A stretch of DNA of 64,000 nt, taken from assembly GCA_029721515.1 (NCBI GenBank), contig CM056553.1, forward strand, positions 8,692,349 to 8,756,348, given 5' to 3'. Of this stretch, positions 47,056-58,665 are shown piece by piece. The notes beneath the pieces are model-generated. The model was not told the origin of the DNA and searched no databases. It saw only the letters and a program-made list of their open reading frames with translations. The first letter of the stretch is position 1. Every line of letters starts with the position of its first letter. This DNA is from Synanceia verrucosa. Its lineage: Eukaryota; Chordata; Actinopteri; Perciformes; Synanceiidae. Both the position numbers and the translations under genes were made by a program.

Positions 47056-50000
47056 GTATTCTTTTCATACAAAACTTTGTGCATTAGCAGAAATGTGTTG
47101 TACATCGAAGTAAAAGCAGTGCTCTGATGGTCCAAATGGCTGTCATTATAATATTGGCCATTATAGTGCTGCACTATGTTAAATATTTATTTACTTAAAA
47201 AGCAGTGCATGTGTGGTAGGGGGGTACCTTTTAACTTGTTTTATGTTTCTTCAAACCCACCTTTTTAGAGATACAATACTATACTACGATATGACATTGG
47301 TGGAGTAGCTCTTTAATTGTTTAGTATATAAAGTGTTGCAGTACTTCACAAGTCCATGGTGACCTCCTGTGTTGTCTGACAAACTGCCCAGAGATTAAAA
47401 TATCAAGCAAAGAAAAGTTTCAAAGTCTCTGAAGAAGCAGTGATGCGTTTGGGTAAGTCATTCCTTATTCATTCAGTGTGGACTGATTCCAAGTGTGTAA
47501 CTTAAAGTGATTTCTAAAATCTGTTGTTGTTGTTTTATGTTAATGTTTCCTGACTCCTCCAGCGATGGAACAAAGTCCTTCCCACTCTTAAGAACGTGAC
47601 GGGTGACATCTTGCATCCATCACTATAAGTGGAGGCTGAGTGGCCTCAGGAGCAACCATGGTTGAGTTAAGGTCTATCATTCCCTGTGACAGCCATTTAC
47701 CTCCACCCTGCACCAATCCTCTCTCTGATCAATGAGCAGGACATTGTTGGATTGCCTTCAGCAGGGAGGGGCTGTCAGAGAGAGCTGAGAGGAAAACACG
47801 GAGAGAGAAACTACTGGATATCTACTTTGTTTAGTGTTGCAGTGGCCTCAGGATAATGGTGGTAGTGTCGCCAAATTAAAGCACAGTGAATGCAGAGTGA
47901 ATGCCGAGTGAGGTATTGTAGAGTGTGGAGAGATTTGTCAGCTTTGGAGAAATTTCCCTTTTAAATTAGGAAACGTAAGCTGAGTTTTGCTAACAATTCG
48001 GCAGTAAGTGTGCGTCTAGTAAAAAAATGGCTGTGGGGAGAAGAGGCAGCATAATGAAATGTGAAATATGAGTCAGAGATAAAGGAAGCGCCCCTTCTGT
48101 GAGTACCGCTGGCAATATCACTGTTTGGGAATGGAGGATTCAGGAGGGTACGCTGCTGAAAGGCAGAGATGCTCAGCTCTAGTAAACTGGTTATGGATCA
48201 TTCAGCAGCGCCTTGAAGGGCCGGCAAGACACAGACACTCCTGGCTGTTTAACTCCTCAGCTGAGTTTCTGTAGCTTTGGGTTGCTTTGTAGTCCAGTCT
48301 GTGAGGAAAGCTGTTACCAAGAGCCAAAAGGGTGAAGCTAAATAAGTTATGCCTTCAAATCGGCCGCTTTAGACGTATATGTTTTTGTCTCCAATAAGAC
48401 ACAGAAAAGTCACACTTTGGTGTAACCTTGGTATGCAAGAGAAACCTGAATGTTATTTTCTGCAATCACAGGTAGTCTTGAAGCCAACAGGACAAGATTT
48501 TGGCATCATTCTGATTTCTTTTTGTAGTCTGAGTTGCTCTGACCAGTGGTGTTAGAGCAGGCTTTGATTGCAGGTAACAAGTCTGCGTGGAGAGCAGGGG
48601 CAGCACATTGGCCTAAATGCAATCTGACGATGATTTTGCTTCATATTGGTTCAAAATTAGCTTCTGAACTGGCTATTTTTGAAACAAAATGGTTGTACAC
48701 GTCATCTCTTCAACTCCAGTCTCACATCTCATGGCGCTAATTGAACTGTGAAAATTTTGCACACGGAAAAGGAAGTCTTATCCCTAGAGGTGTATCCATC
48801 TTCAGGCCGATGGGCTCTGAGATATGCTTGTGAAGGGCTAATGGTGCTGCTGATTGAAGATTCGTCACTGGGAAAAGGTGGCTGAATTTCAGCCGACCAA
48901 AAGAACTGAAATCAGCTGTCAGTTGTGTGGGCCGTTACTGTAGATGCCTGCATGTTCCCTTCCTGATACCTCTCTCCATTCATAGTCATTAATAGGGAAA
49001 TAGAATCAGAAAAGTACAGCTTGTATTGAGTTATCGCACCTTAACCTGCATACAACAGGAGAGGAGGTCTTTACTGTAATAATACCCAGCTAAAAGTCTG
49101 GTGTGTGATCATCATGCGTAAGGCCATTAGTGTGATGCAAAGTAACTCACCTTAACTTTCCTCCACTGTCTGACTCTGTGTGAAGCAACTCTTGCCTGAT
49201 CTCTTGGTGTTTTTTCCCCTCAAGGAAGACGGTAATTATTTCAAGCAGTCTGAGGAATATATGAGAACTAAAAAGACTTCATTCTCTTGGATACATTTTC
49301 AAAATGCATTACATACATGTGAAGGCAGTCCTGATAAATGCGATTTGAGCCCTTTTTGCATGTAATTAAAGATGTCCATCTCTTTTTGAGCAGACAGCCT
49401 GACAGGGAGCTTAAGTGAATCCTTCTGCAGCTCTTCTTATCTTGTTATGGTAGACTCGAAAAGGAAACAATGGAAACCTTATTCCTGTTACTCCGCTCTC
49501 ATTTAAATGTGCCTTCCTGCAAAATCAAGAGAACGGGATGATGTTTATTTCGGTCGAGGTAGTGACGCACGTTCATGGCTTGTTTGGCCCTAAATGAGTT
49601 TGTAATTCTCACTGTGCCCCTCTTGTATTTGAGCACCTCATGCACGTCTGATGTACTGTTGTTACACCCACAAAAGCAATTGTTTGGAAAATCGTTTTTT
49701 TCCCTTGCAGGGCGGTGTAAGAAACGTCCTTGTTACAGCGAGAGAGACACTTTTACATCAGAATTTGGTGCATATAATGGTGCTTTTCCACAATTACTAC
49801 CACTGCAGTGGACAGCTGTGCTGTCGAGCACTGTCATTGTGCATTCACATGCTGGTAACTCTGTTGATGGGCAGCTCTTTCCTGGCTGAACGTGGGTGGT
49901 GAGAGATTGCATCCATGTAGTGGTCTCATGTAGCTTCAAAGATTCAGACAAGTACTGCACATCATGTATTTAACCGTGGTGGAGCATCACCCTCCATGGC

Positions 50001-50940
50001 ACACTATGGTAGGAAGCTATACGTAATGGTGCTCATTAAATCAGGAATCAACTGAAATACTCAATTATTGATGGCATGTTGGCAACCGTTTCTCATCATT
50101 GTTTTAACACCTGTTCTTTTCCAGTCTAGAAATAACGGTCTAGCAGAAATTCGCCACAGAAGTGAAACAAGAGAGCTCTGAAGTCTGGTGATTACAGATA
50201 CATGAAAAAGGTTAGCAGAGGACAAGATGTCAGGGCTGACACACTGAGTTTCTGAGCTCTGTCGAGCCATGTGAAGGCAGGGTAACTGTCACAATTACAA
50301 AGGCTCAATATTAAGCTAATTATAGTGAATGAATGATGCTTTTTTTTACTGTGCATGTAAGTACTGTATCTGAGCAGGTGGAAGCCCCTGTTTTTTTCCT
50401 GTCATCTAAATCCTTTTTAAAGATGCCATGAAAATGAACAACACTTTTATACTTCACCAATTGTTACGCTCTCCCAGTGGAAATTAGATGCAAATATGGA
50501 GGCACTAAAGTAAATTGAGGCAATATATTATGCTGCAGCGTGTGATACAGAGTGTGATTTGACAGTCCTTTGGAGCGTCGATAATGGTAGAATATTTGTG
50601 TTTGGACAAACTGGGAATTCTTCAACCCCATCACTGAAATTGGAAACGTCCTCTTTTATAGACTCGTCAGTTATTTGCCAAATGATTGAATAAGTAAGAG
50701 TAAATATTGAAAGCAATAATGAAACGTGAAAAAATTCAAATGAATGGCTCTTAGCGACTATACAGTACAACAAAATTTGTCGCTACGCCAGGTCATTATA
50801 TCATATATAATTAGAAAAAAACACTACATGGGTGGAATTGTAAATGTTTAGATTCATTCTGCTGTGGACCTCAATGCTGTTTAGTAACCAGAGTAAGAGA
50901 CCAGTCTATCCGTATTAAACCCTGTCCGTCTGTCCATATC
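47056..50940. other. no gene recognised
   Basis: Nearly 3.9 kb of non-coding sequence. A 104-codon plus frame and an 83-codon plus frame in another phase (49575-49902) overlap a 75-codon minus frame, and none has known motifs. No repeat termini were identified. Confidence 0.4.
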
Positions 50941-52197
50941 ATAGACTGTATATAAAGAGTGGATGGAGCTATCATGACATCACCCGTTGGTTGAAGCCCA
51001 TATGGAAATAACTAAACTTGCATTCTCTCCACCAGCCAGCAGGGGGCGGTACTGGTGGTTTCAAAAAGAAGTCTTTTTGCATTGATGTCTTCGAGAAAAT
51101 GACCATTTTCTCTCCTGCTATATTACCTCTATAAATGCTATAAATATGAGTTTTTGGTCTGAATAGATAGTTTAAATAATGTTTTAATACATCAGGATGT
51201 TCATTTACTGAATTATGGTCTAATAGTATATATAATGAAAATAACACATAAAGCTTTGGGGCCTAGCTATTGTGTGATTGACAGGTCTCTGCTGTCATTA
51301 CATCTTAAAGAGGAGCAGCGCTGATGATCTGAGCTTTCAGCTCATGTTTTCCCTGCACCATTCCTGACAGTATTTACTAGTAAGTAATGTTATGATTTGA
51401 GCCACAATTAGCATTCCAGTTAATATTACTGTACACATGAATTATGGACATGTGGAGGGTCATTGCCAATCAAGTTAGCATGCTAGTTCTTGTGTTAGCT
51501 GATAACATAGCGGTTGCTATGCTAACGGTACTGGTGTAATCTTTGTCTACCTTCCTGTCTGTGAAGAACTGATCCTCCTCAAAGTAGTGTTACTGTACGT
51601 TGTGAAGTTTATTCCCATTTACTTTTTTATCGTGTGTGGAGTTAATGTTACCATCACATTAACACATGCAACACAGGTTAGCAGCCTGGTAATGGTACCA
51701 GTACCGTTAGCATAGCAACCGCTATGTTATCAGCTAACGTTAACACTAGCAAGCTATCCTGGTTAGAGACATGCCTCCGTAATTCACGTGAACAGTGATA
51801 TTAACTGGAATGCTAATGTGGCTCAGCATAACGCTACTTACCAGTAAATGGTGTCAGGAATGGCGAAGGAAACGAGCTGAGAGCTCAGACCATCAGCACT
51901 GCTCATCTTTGGGATGTAATGACAGCAGAGACATGTCAGTCACACGGTAACCACACCCCAAAGTTTTATGTGTTATTTTCTAAAATTGACAGTGTGATGT
52001 ATTAAAAAATATTTAAACTAACCATTCAGACCAAAAACTTATATTTGTAGTGTTTACAGAGGTAATACAGCAGGAGCGAAAAGGGTCTTTTTCCCATAGA
52101 CTTCAATACAAACAGACTTCTTTTTGAAACCACCAGTATTGCCCCCTGCTGGCTGTTGGAGAGAATGCAGGTTAAGTTACTTCCGTATGGGCTTCAT
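50941..52197. mobile_element. 1.26-kb palindromic element (TAGACTGTATATAAA type)
   Basis: The left end ATAGACTGTATATAAAGAG is a familiar fish MITE terminus. The left arm (to about 51536) recurs inverted in the right arm (from about 51698). Paired blocks include GAAGCCCATATGG/CCGTATGGGCTTC, CAGCAGGGGGC/GCCCCCTGCTG, AACATAGCGGTTGCTATGCT/AGCATAGCAACCGCTATGTT and GGTACTGGT/ACCAGTACC. The loop is about 160 bp. The right arm ends near GGGCTTCA, so the terminal ~55 bp of the left end have no partner: the right terminus is lost. No coding capacity. Confidence 0.75.
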
Positions 52198-53694
52198 TGA
52201 ACAGACCCCGGTGTTGCCCACTGGTCCATATCCTGCTGTTTTCCCCCTCAGGTATCTGTTTGAATTTCCTTTTTTATGTCTGTCAGATTGTTTTTGTTGG
52301 CTCTCCTCTTCTTCCAGGTGAGACATTCAGCACATAAGTGGGATTTTTAGCAGTAACCGAATCAGTTAATTTGAAGCGCAGTGTGAAGGATTGTGTGATT
52401 GAACACTGAGTGTCAGCAGAATCGGCACAAACTTGGCAGCCTCGAGGCGTTTTTTGGATCAGCTCTGGCGCTCTCTCTGGGGCTCCACCACCTGATTGAT
52501 GAAGCTGTTTGTTCTTAATCACTTCAGAGATAAAGCACCATACGAGCAACGTGAAAATTGGACTCTGCAACAGCAGGTGTAGGAGCTGCACCTGAGTTTA
52601 GACAATAACTTCACTTCTCTCATTGCTTTCCAACTCATGCTGTTTATTTTATTGGGTAATGGTCGTTGTTTTAGCCTGCCACTAATGTTCAGATGTCTGC
52701 GTTTGCCCGAGACTCCATTTGGGATGGTCTGATTGTTCAGCTTTGTGATCTTTTCGAGGTTCTCAAAGCTGAGCAATCAGCAATATGGTTATCTAGTGGA
52801 GCTGGTGTCAGTTCAGTTGCAGAGTTTGTGTAATTAATCAGTATGTGGATGGATTGTCTGTCCACAAACCCAGTTGGAAGGGGGTAGATTCAAAACAATG
52901 AGAGAAGATGGCATAGAAAAGGCTAATTCATGTCCATAAGACAGTGGAGTTTGAGAGGTGAGAAAGGTGGAAATAGAAAAATGAGAATAAGGGACAGGAG
53001 TAGATGGAAGAGGCTGGATTAGGCTGTTCACCAGGGAGCAGCTCTGTGATTACACCTCAGCAGATTTTTCCATTTCTGTTCTCACATATCATCTGGAGGA
53101 GGAGGCCCTCACTCTGCGACATCAATATCAGGAGTCACCTCAACCTGTTAGTATAAGCCTCTGTGTGGCAGGACGGCTGATAGAACTAAACACCGGGCCT
53201 CCTGCTGACAATGAAAAATGTGAAAACCTGAGCTAAAATGCAGGACATCCCTCCCTCCTCCCGGTTTCTCCTCCTTTTGAAATAGGGGAGGTGCAGGGGA
53301 AACTGCTGTGGTCACAGTGGAGCAGCAAGACTGTCAGAAATATTACTGTGACCATTGCCTTCACTGCACAGCGACCTCTTTCAAGGGACAAAGTGACGCT
53401 GGGCTTTTGCTGTGATTCTGGCATTTTCCTCTCTCCGGCAATGCCAGGATAAACAATTGGAAATAACACAACACAGGCTTTGATGGATTACTGCAAGAAT
53501 GAAGCACACTACGTCAGGTTGTGCTGTTGCTGTGCAGGGATGGAATCCACTTCAATGTGCTCCTTCAGTGTAGCACATTTAGCAAATTAGCCAAATGTGC
53601 TACACTGTTTTTTTATATGACACTGATATATGTGATTTAAACTAAAGCAAACTCAAACACATCTTTTGCATTTAGAGTGCAATTTAAAAATCCC
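52198..53694. other. no gene recognised
   Basis: About 1.5 kb. Frames of 102 and 85 codons (minus) at 52283-52776 overlap each other in different phases and have no recognisable motif. No repeat ends were seen. Confidence 0.4.
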
Positions 53695-53799
53695 ATACCA
53701 ATGGAAACTGATCAAGCATAATATTACGACCACCTTCCTAATGTTGTGTTAGTCCCCCCCTTTGCTGCCAAAATACCATATATTTGACCATAATTCAAT

Positions 53800-53945
53800 G
53801 GACATCATGTTCTTTTTGAAACCACCAGTATCAGTACCTGCTGGCTGTTGTTACTTCAATATGAGCTTCATTACTGTTGTTCACAAACCACGGGTGACGT
53901 GTGGCTCGGTAGCGCCGTATTTACAGTATATACAGCCTACTGTAT
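53800..53945. mobile_element. fragment of the palindromic MITE family inserted in the Tc1 remnant
   Basis: TTCTTTTTGAAACCACCAGT, CTGCTGGCTGTTG and TATGAGCTTCATT match the right arm of the element at 50941-52197 (52117-52196). GTATATACAGCCTACTG then matches the expected inverted terminus (TTTATATACAGTCTATG). It therefore keeps the outer end that the larger copy has lost. Confidence 0.6.
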
Positions 53946-54152
53946 GATCAGACCACCAGGACCAGCTGCATCACTGATCCTTGTCCTTTCATGACCCTGT
54001 CTCTGGTTCACCACTGGTCCTTCCTTGGACCACTTTTGATAGATCCTGATCCCTGCAGACCAGGAACACCCCACCAGAGCTGCAGTTGTAGAGATGCTCT
54101 GACCCAGTCCTCTAGACATCACTGTTTGGTTCTTGGTATCAAAGGCACTCAT
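53937..54152 (-). pseudogene. Tc1-like transposase N-terminal fragment
   Basis: A 71-codon frame in which STTAALVGCSWSAGIRIYQK, then WSKEG and RQGHERTR, corresponds to the N-terminal paired-like helix-turn-helix DNA-binding region of fish Tc1 transposases, which recognises the inverted termini. The start region (MSAFDTKNQTVMSRGLGQSI) fits the family's N-terminus. A Tc1 transposase is normally about 340 residues; here the second DNA-binding subdomain and the DDE catalytic domain are absent. The upstream leader (GTTGATGTGTTAGAAACAGG read on the minus strand) also matches the family. Not functional. Confidence 0.7.
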
Positions 54153-54288
54153 TTTCCTGTTTCTAACACATCAACTTAGAGGACATAATGTTCATTTGTT
54201 GCCTTATATATCCCAGATACCATGAAGTAGAGAGAATCAGTTACTCACTTCACCGTCAATGGTCATATGTTCTGCCTTGTTGGTGTCT

Positions 54289-55571
54289 GATTGAGATGTT
54301 TTTACAGCAATATAAAATAAAAAGAGAGAAATATGATCTGTTTCACTCCCTCTAACACAAACTCTAAGACACTTATAATAAATAATTATAACTGTTTGCC
54401 AGAATTAAAATTATGTCTTTTAATCGAGGTAAGTGTTTAAATAAAAAAACAATCATGTATTTTAATTGCATGTTTTATATGCAAATATGCACTATGGAAA
54501 GGTCTGACTTTCAAATAATTTGAAATTGGAATCAAACAAGAAACTTGCAATATGGTATAATGAAAAAATATGTTGTTGGCCAGCAGGGTTGCTAAAAATC
54601 AGTCAGTAGATTTACTGGTGATGTTTATTCAACACGCCTCTTCCTGAAGACATTGCTATGCTGACCATTTTCCCTGTGGAGACTATGGTAGAACAGTGTG
54701 GCTGTGGTTCAGTGGTTTGGCCGAGGTAAAAAGCTGCTTCCACTGAGATTGCTCCTCTGAACAGCAGCCATGTCTCCAACATAATAGACACAGGGTGCCT
54801 TGAGGGGCGTTGATGGCAGCTTGAGGATGAACAAAGACACAAAAAATTGCATAACACAAAAATAGCTTGAACATTGAAAGGCAAACCGTAATGCCCAAGG
54901 AGAGGATACCGCCTTTTGGCTCAAAGATATCAATAGTGTGGCTGAACTTGCACTCTGGGTGCAGGGTGATTCTTGTCCTGCAGGGCACTTTGGTACTGAG
55001 TGAAGGACTTCCTTTAGAAATTGCTGAAAGATGTAACAAGCTCACGGCGAGTGCTACTAGGTGATTTTCCATTTACCTGAAGCGCCTTTTCTGGGAATCA
55101 TACATTGGAATATTTGCCCTGTTTGTTGTAAACACTCTCACTCTGACAGATCCCCTCTGTGTAGACCCTTTCATAAACACAGAGGAATCTCCATCTAATA
55201 ATATGTCATATAGTGCTGCAATGAAGGATTCACTGTGTGAGCTCAAAAGAAGCTCTGTACCTGAGTGTTTACCGCTCTGAGCTTGGCCAGAGCCACACTC
55301 CTGCTGTTTGGATAACTTAGTGGAATTTTTTTTGTGCGTTCAGCACATGTCACTGACCAAAACTCGTTCGGTTGCTTTTTAAAAGTCTTCTCGTGGAATG
55401 GATTACGGTCAGCATTTAGAAGGAAGTGATACATTTCAAGAGAAAAGCAAACAGCTTCATTTGAGTTGTTAAAGCACAGCTCTGTCTGCTTCTGACCAGT
55501 TAAATATCCCTTTAGGTAGGCAGTATGCATATGACTATTTTCATTTTCTGTTATTTCTAACACCCCCTAAT
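54289..55571. other. no gene recognised
   Basis: About 1.3 kb. Minus-strand frames of 90-129 codons around 54612-55072 overlap in three phases and show no motif. Nothing else is supported. Confidence 0.4.
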
Positions 55572-55579
55572 TTGCTTGC

Positions 55580-55974
55580 TAGGGCTGGGATAGTAACTCC
55601 CATAATACCGTGGTCATGTGATGCCTACCACGGTGTTGAGCTCATCATCGTCATCACCGCTATATATAAAAATAATAAAAAATATCTCTATATATTTGAT
55701 GTTGAATGTTACGGGAGTGTGTATTGTGTTTTTAACATCCTGTTTTTAAAGCTAGACGGAGAAAAAAACTTTTCACACTGCAGCTCGGCAGCGGGTCCAT
55801 TAACTCTAAGGGGGGGGTCTTCTTCGCGGGTAATCGCCGCGATCACCGCGATCACGGGCGGGGGGTGGTCGCAGAATTGCGGCGGTCGCCAGGTTACTGC
55901 GGTAAACCGCCATACCGCATTGATTGGGTGCTTCATCACCACGGTAATAAAGAATCCATACCATCACCGCCCTA
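55580..55974. mobile_element. hAT-like MITE with exact 8-bp target duplication
   Basis: The termini are TAGGGCTGGGATAGTAAC and, inverted, TAGGGCGGTGATGGTATGG. The octamer TTGCTTGC flanks both ends exactly (55572-55579 and 55975-55982), the 8-bp duplication expected of hAT transposition. The interior has repeated CCGCGATCACCGCGATCAC and GCGGTAAACCGCC motifs and is unusually CpG-rich. The 168-codon plus frame crossing it is not recognisable and is paralleled by minus-strand frames. Confidence 0.8.
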
Positions 55975-55982
55975 TTGCTTGC

Positions 55983-58374
55983 TCTACTCATCACAGTGAG
56001 TTTTCCAGTTGTTTGCTTTTGTGGCAGTGTTTATTTGCCTGCTTTTATATTTCTGTTTATGTGCATTCTGTCTCTTAGATTGTGTTTTTTTTGAGGATGT
56101 CACTAACACACTATAAAAGTGTTTTGGCACACAGTGTTGTCGTTTACTGTATTGCCCTCAAGTTTGTAATACTTGGCTTTCCCATGGAGATTGGTGAGCA
56201 GAGGTTGTGTCACTGCTGATTTCACATCATCCTACTTCCTTCCACTCCATGCAGACTCTGCTTGATAAAACAGGTGCTGATTATAAAACTACCTTCAGAC
56301 TTGTGTGTGACCTACCATGAAGCACTGACGAGTTTCTTTCTCACATATTGGCATTTTGTGACTTTTTGAAATGTGTCAAGTTTTTTAAGGAAAGTTGTGT
56401 AATGCCTCCGCACACTGATTACCTTCTTGTTTCCACTCGGTAATAAACTTGTGACAACACTTGTGTGAACCTTTATACCAGACATTTTACAGGACAAGAT
56501 GCTGTTACATATGTAGAGCTTGTTTCTGCAACACAGGCTGGGACCGCTCAGTCCTCCATACTGCGATTGCCTTGTTTTAATTTTGGCAAATAAGCGTTCC
56601 TTCTCTTCGCTTTGATACCAAATCCTCTGCCATCGTGTTGTCCTGCGCGTGAAATCTGAGTCCTTCTGCTTCAACAGATACTCTCACTTTGAGTTTGTTG
56701 CCTATGTTGTCTAACTTTGTGTTATCAACACAGCACTGATGCACAAAATTAAATTAATGGGCTTCACTTCTATAGAAGCAGCAAAGCAGTGGGGGCAGTG
56801 GGCAAGTATTGCAAACAGTGTGTAATCGTAAACTTAAAAGCTAAAATGTATAAATAAGTCTTTGCACATATGTTGAAGTCCAGATGTCTTTAACAATAAA
56901 AATATGTACATTTTGGGGTTGTATCCTAGCATTCTGGCACACATTTTGGAGTGTCTTAGTTGTCAGAACTACCATGGACCAAGCACCTGCCATAGAAGGT
57001 TATAACATGAAGATGGAAGCAACAATTCTGTGAAAGACATCAAGTCCTATGGTTCCTGTCAGGGCTCATTTATTCACCTCTCATGCTGATGTGAGTCCTT
57101 GCAGTCTCCTCGCCATGTGAATTCTCATCTACATTCACATCCCTCTTCTGCCTGTGGCTGTGCATCCAAACACAGTCCTGGGGGGGATTTGCTGTCTACG
57201 TTTCACTGCACCTCTCATTGATTTGGCCTCGTCTTTGGGCTGAGGAGACCTCCACCTGGGTCAGCCCAGTCTGAATCCCTCTTTAGGCTGCAGGTCTCGA
57301 ACAGTTCAGATGCCCCCTCTGATTATTTTTTTTTTGAGCCTAAGGAAATAAAAGCAGCGTGATAAAATAAAATTACTCTTTTACTGTATGTGGAGAAACA
57401 GTCAATCTCTTCCTCAGTGAACTTGGCCTTTTGGCAAGCCCATCACAAGCTCAGCAGGAAGTAAGATGGTGAAAACAGCAACATCAAAGCCCTGACATCA
57501 TTTGGCACTGTTACTAATAAGTCAAACTATGACAGAAATATAGCAGATGGTTCCCTATATTGGACCAGGATTTTATTCTATGAATTATATCTGTCTGCAA
57601 TGGAGTTAAAATAATCTGTTCAACATTTTGCAGAGGCAGGAGGACAGCTAACGAACAATGACACACACACAGTAGGACTCTGTACTTTCCCTCCTGTTGT
57701 CCCTCCTCCCCTCTCTCTGACAGTCGGCACTTTTCTCCTTTTATTTCACCACATTGAGCATTTTACATAAAACTGACCACAGCCTCCTGCAGGTGACAGA
57801 TGCCCATGGGATGTGAGTTATCATCGCTGCGTTCCTGCATATCATTTTGTCCCTCTGATGGATGTGCTTTCCACTGCTCTATGTCTTTTAGCGTGATAAT
57901 GTGTGCTAAGTGAATGGAGTACCAGCATACAGTTGCACTGTACAGTTTCCACTGTATGTGTGGATGCAGACCTTGGAGTCGTCGCTCCCTAAGGAGCATC
58001 ACAGCTGCAGCGGACAGCTTCCACTGTGCTGCAGCTCCAGTGGAGATAATCTCCCTGTCAGCAGCCTGTCTCTTTCCCAGATGTCAACTGATGCCAACTG
58101 TTGTGTACCTTCAGTTTGCACTCCCACAGTGCTGTCAGCAAACGCTCATCTCACCATTTTCTGTGCCACTGATTTTAGCATATTATCACATGCCAAACTC
58201 CACTGCATACATTACTGCACCTCGGTGTTGGGGCCCGTGAACATGTTTAATGACTCCCTTGTTGTAGGTCCCATGTGTTGCAATTTAATGTGAATAAATA
58301 ATCATGTTTATTTTGGAAAAAAAAGGTTAGAATTGGAAAGCAGTCAAACACTCGATAGATGAGAAGACTTTGTG
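55983..58374. other. no gene recognised
   Basis: About 2.4 kb. Frames up to 127 codons (57910-58293) overlap others in the same region and lack any motif. A CA patch lies at 57660-57671. Confidence 0.4.
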
Positions 58375-58520
58375 AAGCTATGCTAGCGGTACTGTGAGGC
58401 TGTACTTTGGCACAATGGTGCTCGGGGCTAAACAGCAGGCTGCTGAAGCGAAGAAGGTATGATTTTTTTGTTGCCATGTTTATTTTCTTAGTTTGATGTG
58501 TTAGTATGCTTACGTTGTGA
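58375..58520. mobile_element. interspersed fish repeat fragment
   Basis: GCTATGCTAGCGGTACTGTG, GGCTGTACTTTGGCACAATG, GTGCTCGGGGCTAAA and, further on, GTTAGTATGCTTACG follow the order of a common fish repeat rich in GCTAGC/GTTAGCATGC motifs. The family name is not known to me and the ends are not defined. Confidence 0.45.
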
Positions 58521-58665
58521 TGTGATGTGCAGGGCTGTCTGTCTTTGTTGAATAATCAGTTGTTGTGGTTTTAGTTGACAAAGATTTTTTTGTTGATTTG
58601 TTTTCTTTTATGCTTTAATGCAGAATGAGACATTTATATGAGCACATATCTGGTAAACACAAGAT

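Larger units (their letters stand above)
53695..54288 (-). mobile_element. Tc1/mariner element, internally deleted and interrupted
   Basis: The inverted ends resemble the fish Tc1-like terminus: GATCAAGCATAATATTACGACCACC (starting about 53710, first 20 bases being the clearest) on the left and CAATGGTCATATGTTCTGCC (54258-54277) on the right. Next to the left end is CCCCCCCTTTGCTGCC, also typical. Only the transposase N-terminus survives (53937-54152, minus strand); the catalytic part is gone. In its place, a fragment related to the palindromic element at 50941 occupies about 53800-53945. Confidence 0.7.

Noticed and set aside
55572..56078. 168-codon plus-strand frame
   Set aside because: It lies mostly within the hAT-like MITE and stays open because of its CpG-rich core; no transposase or other motif.
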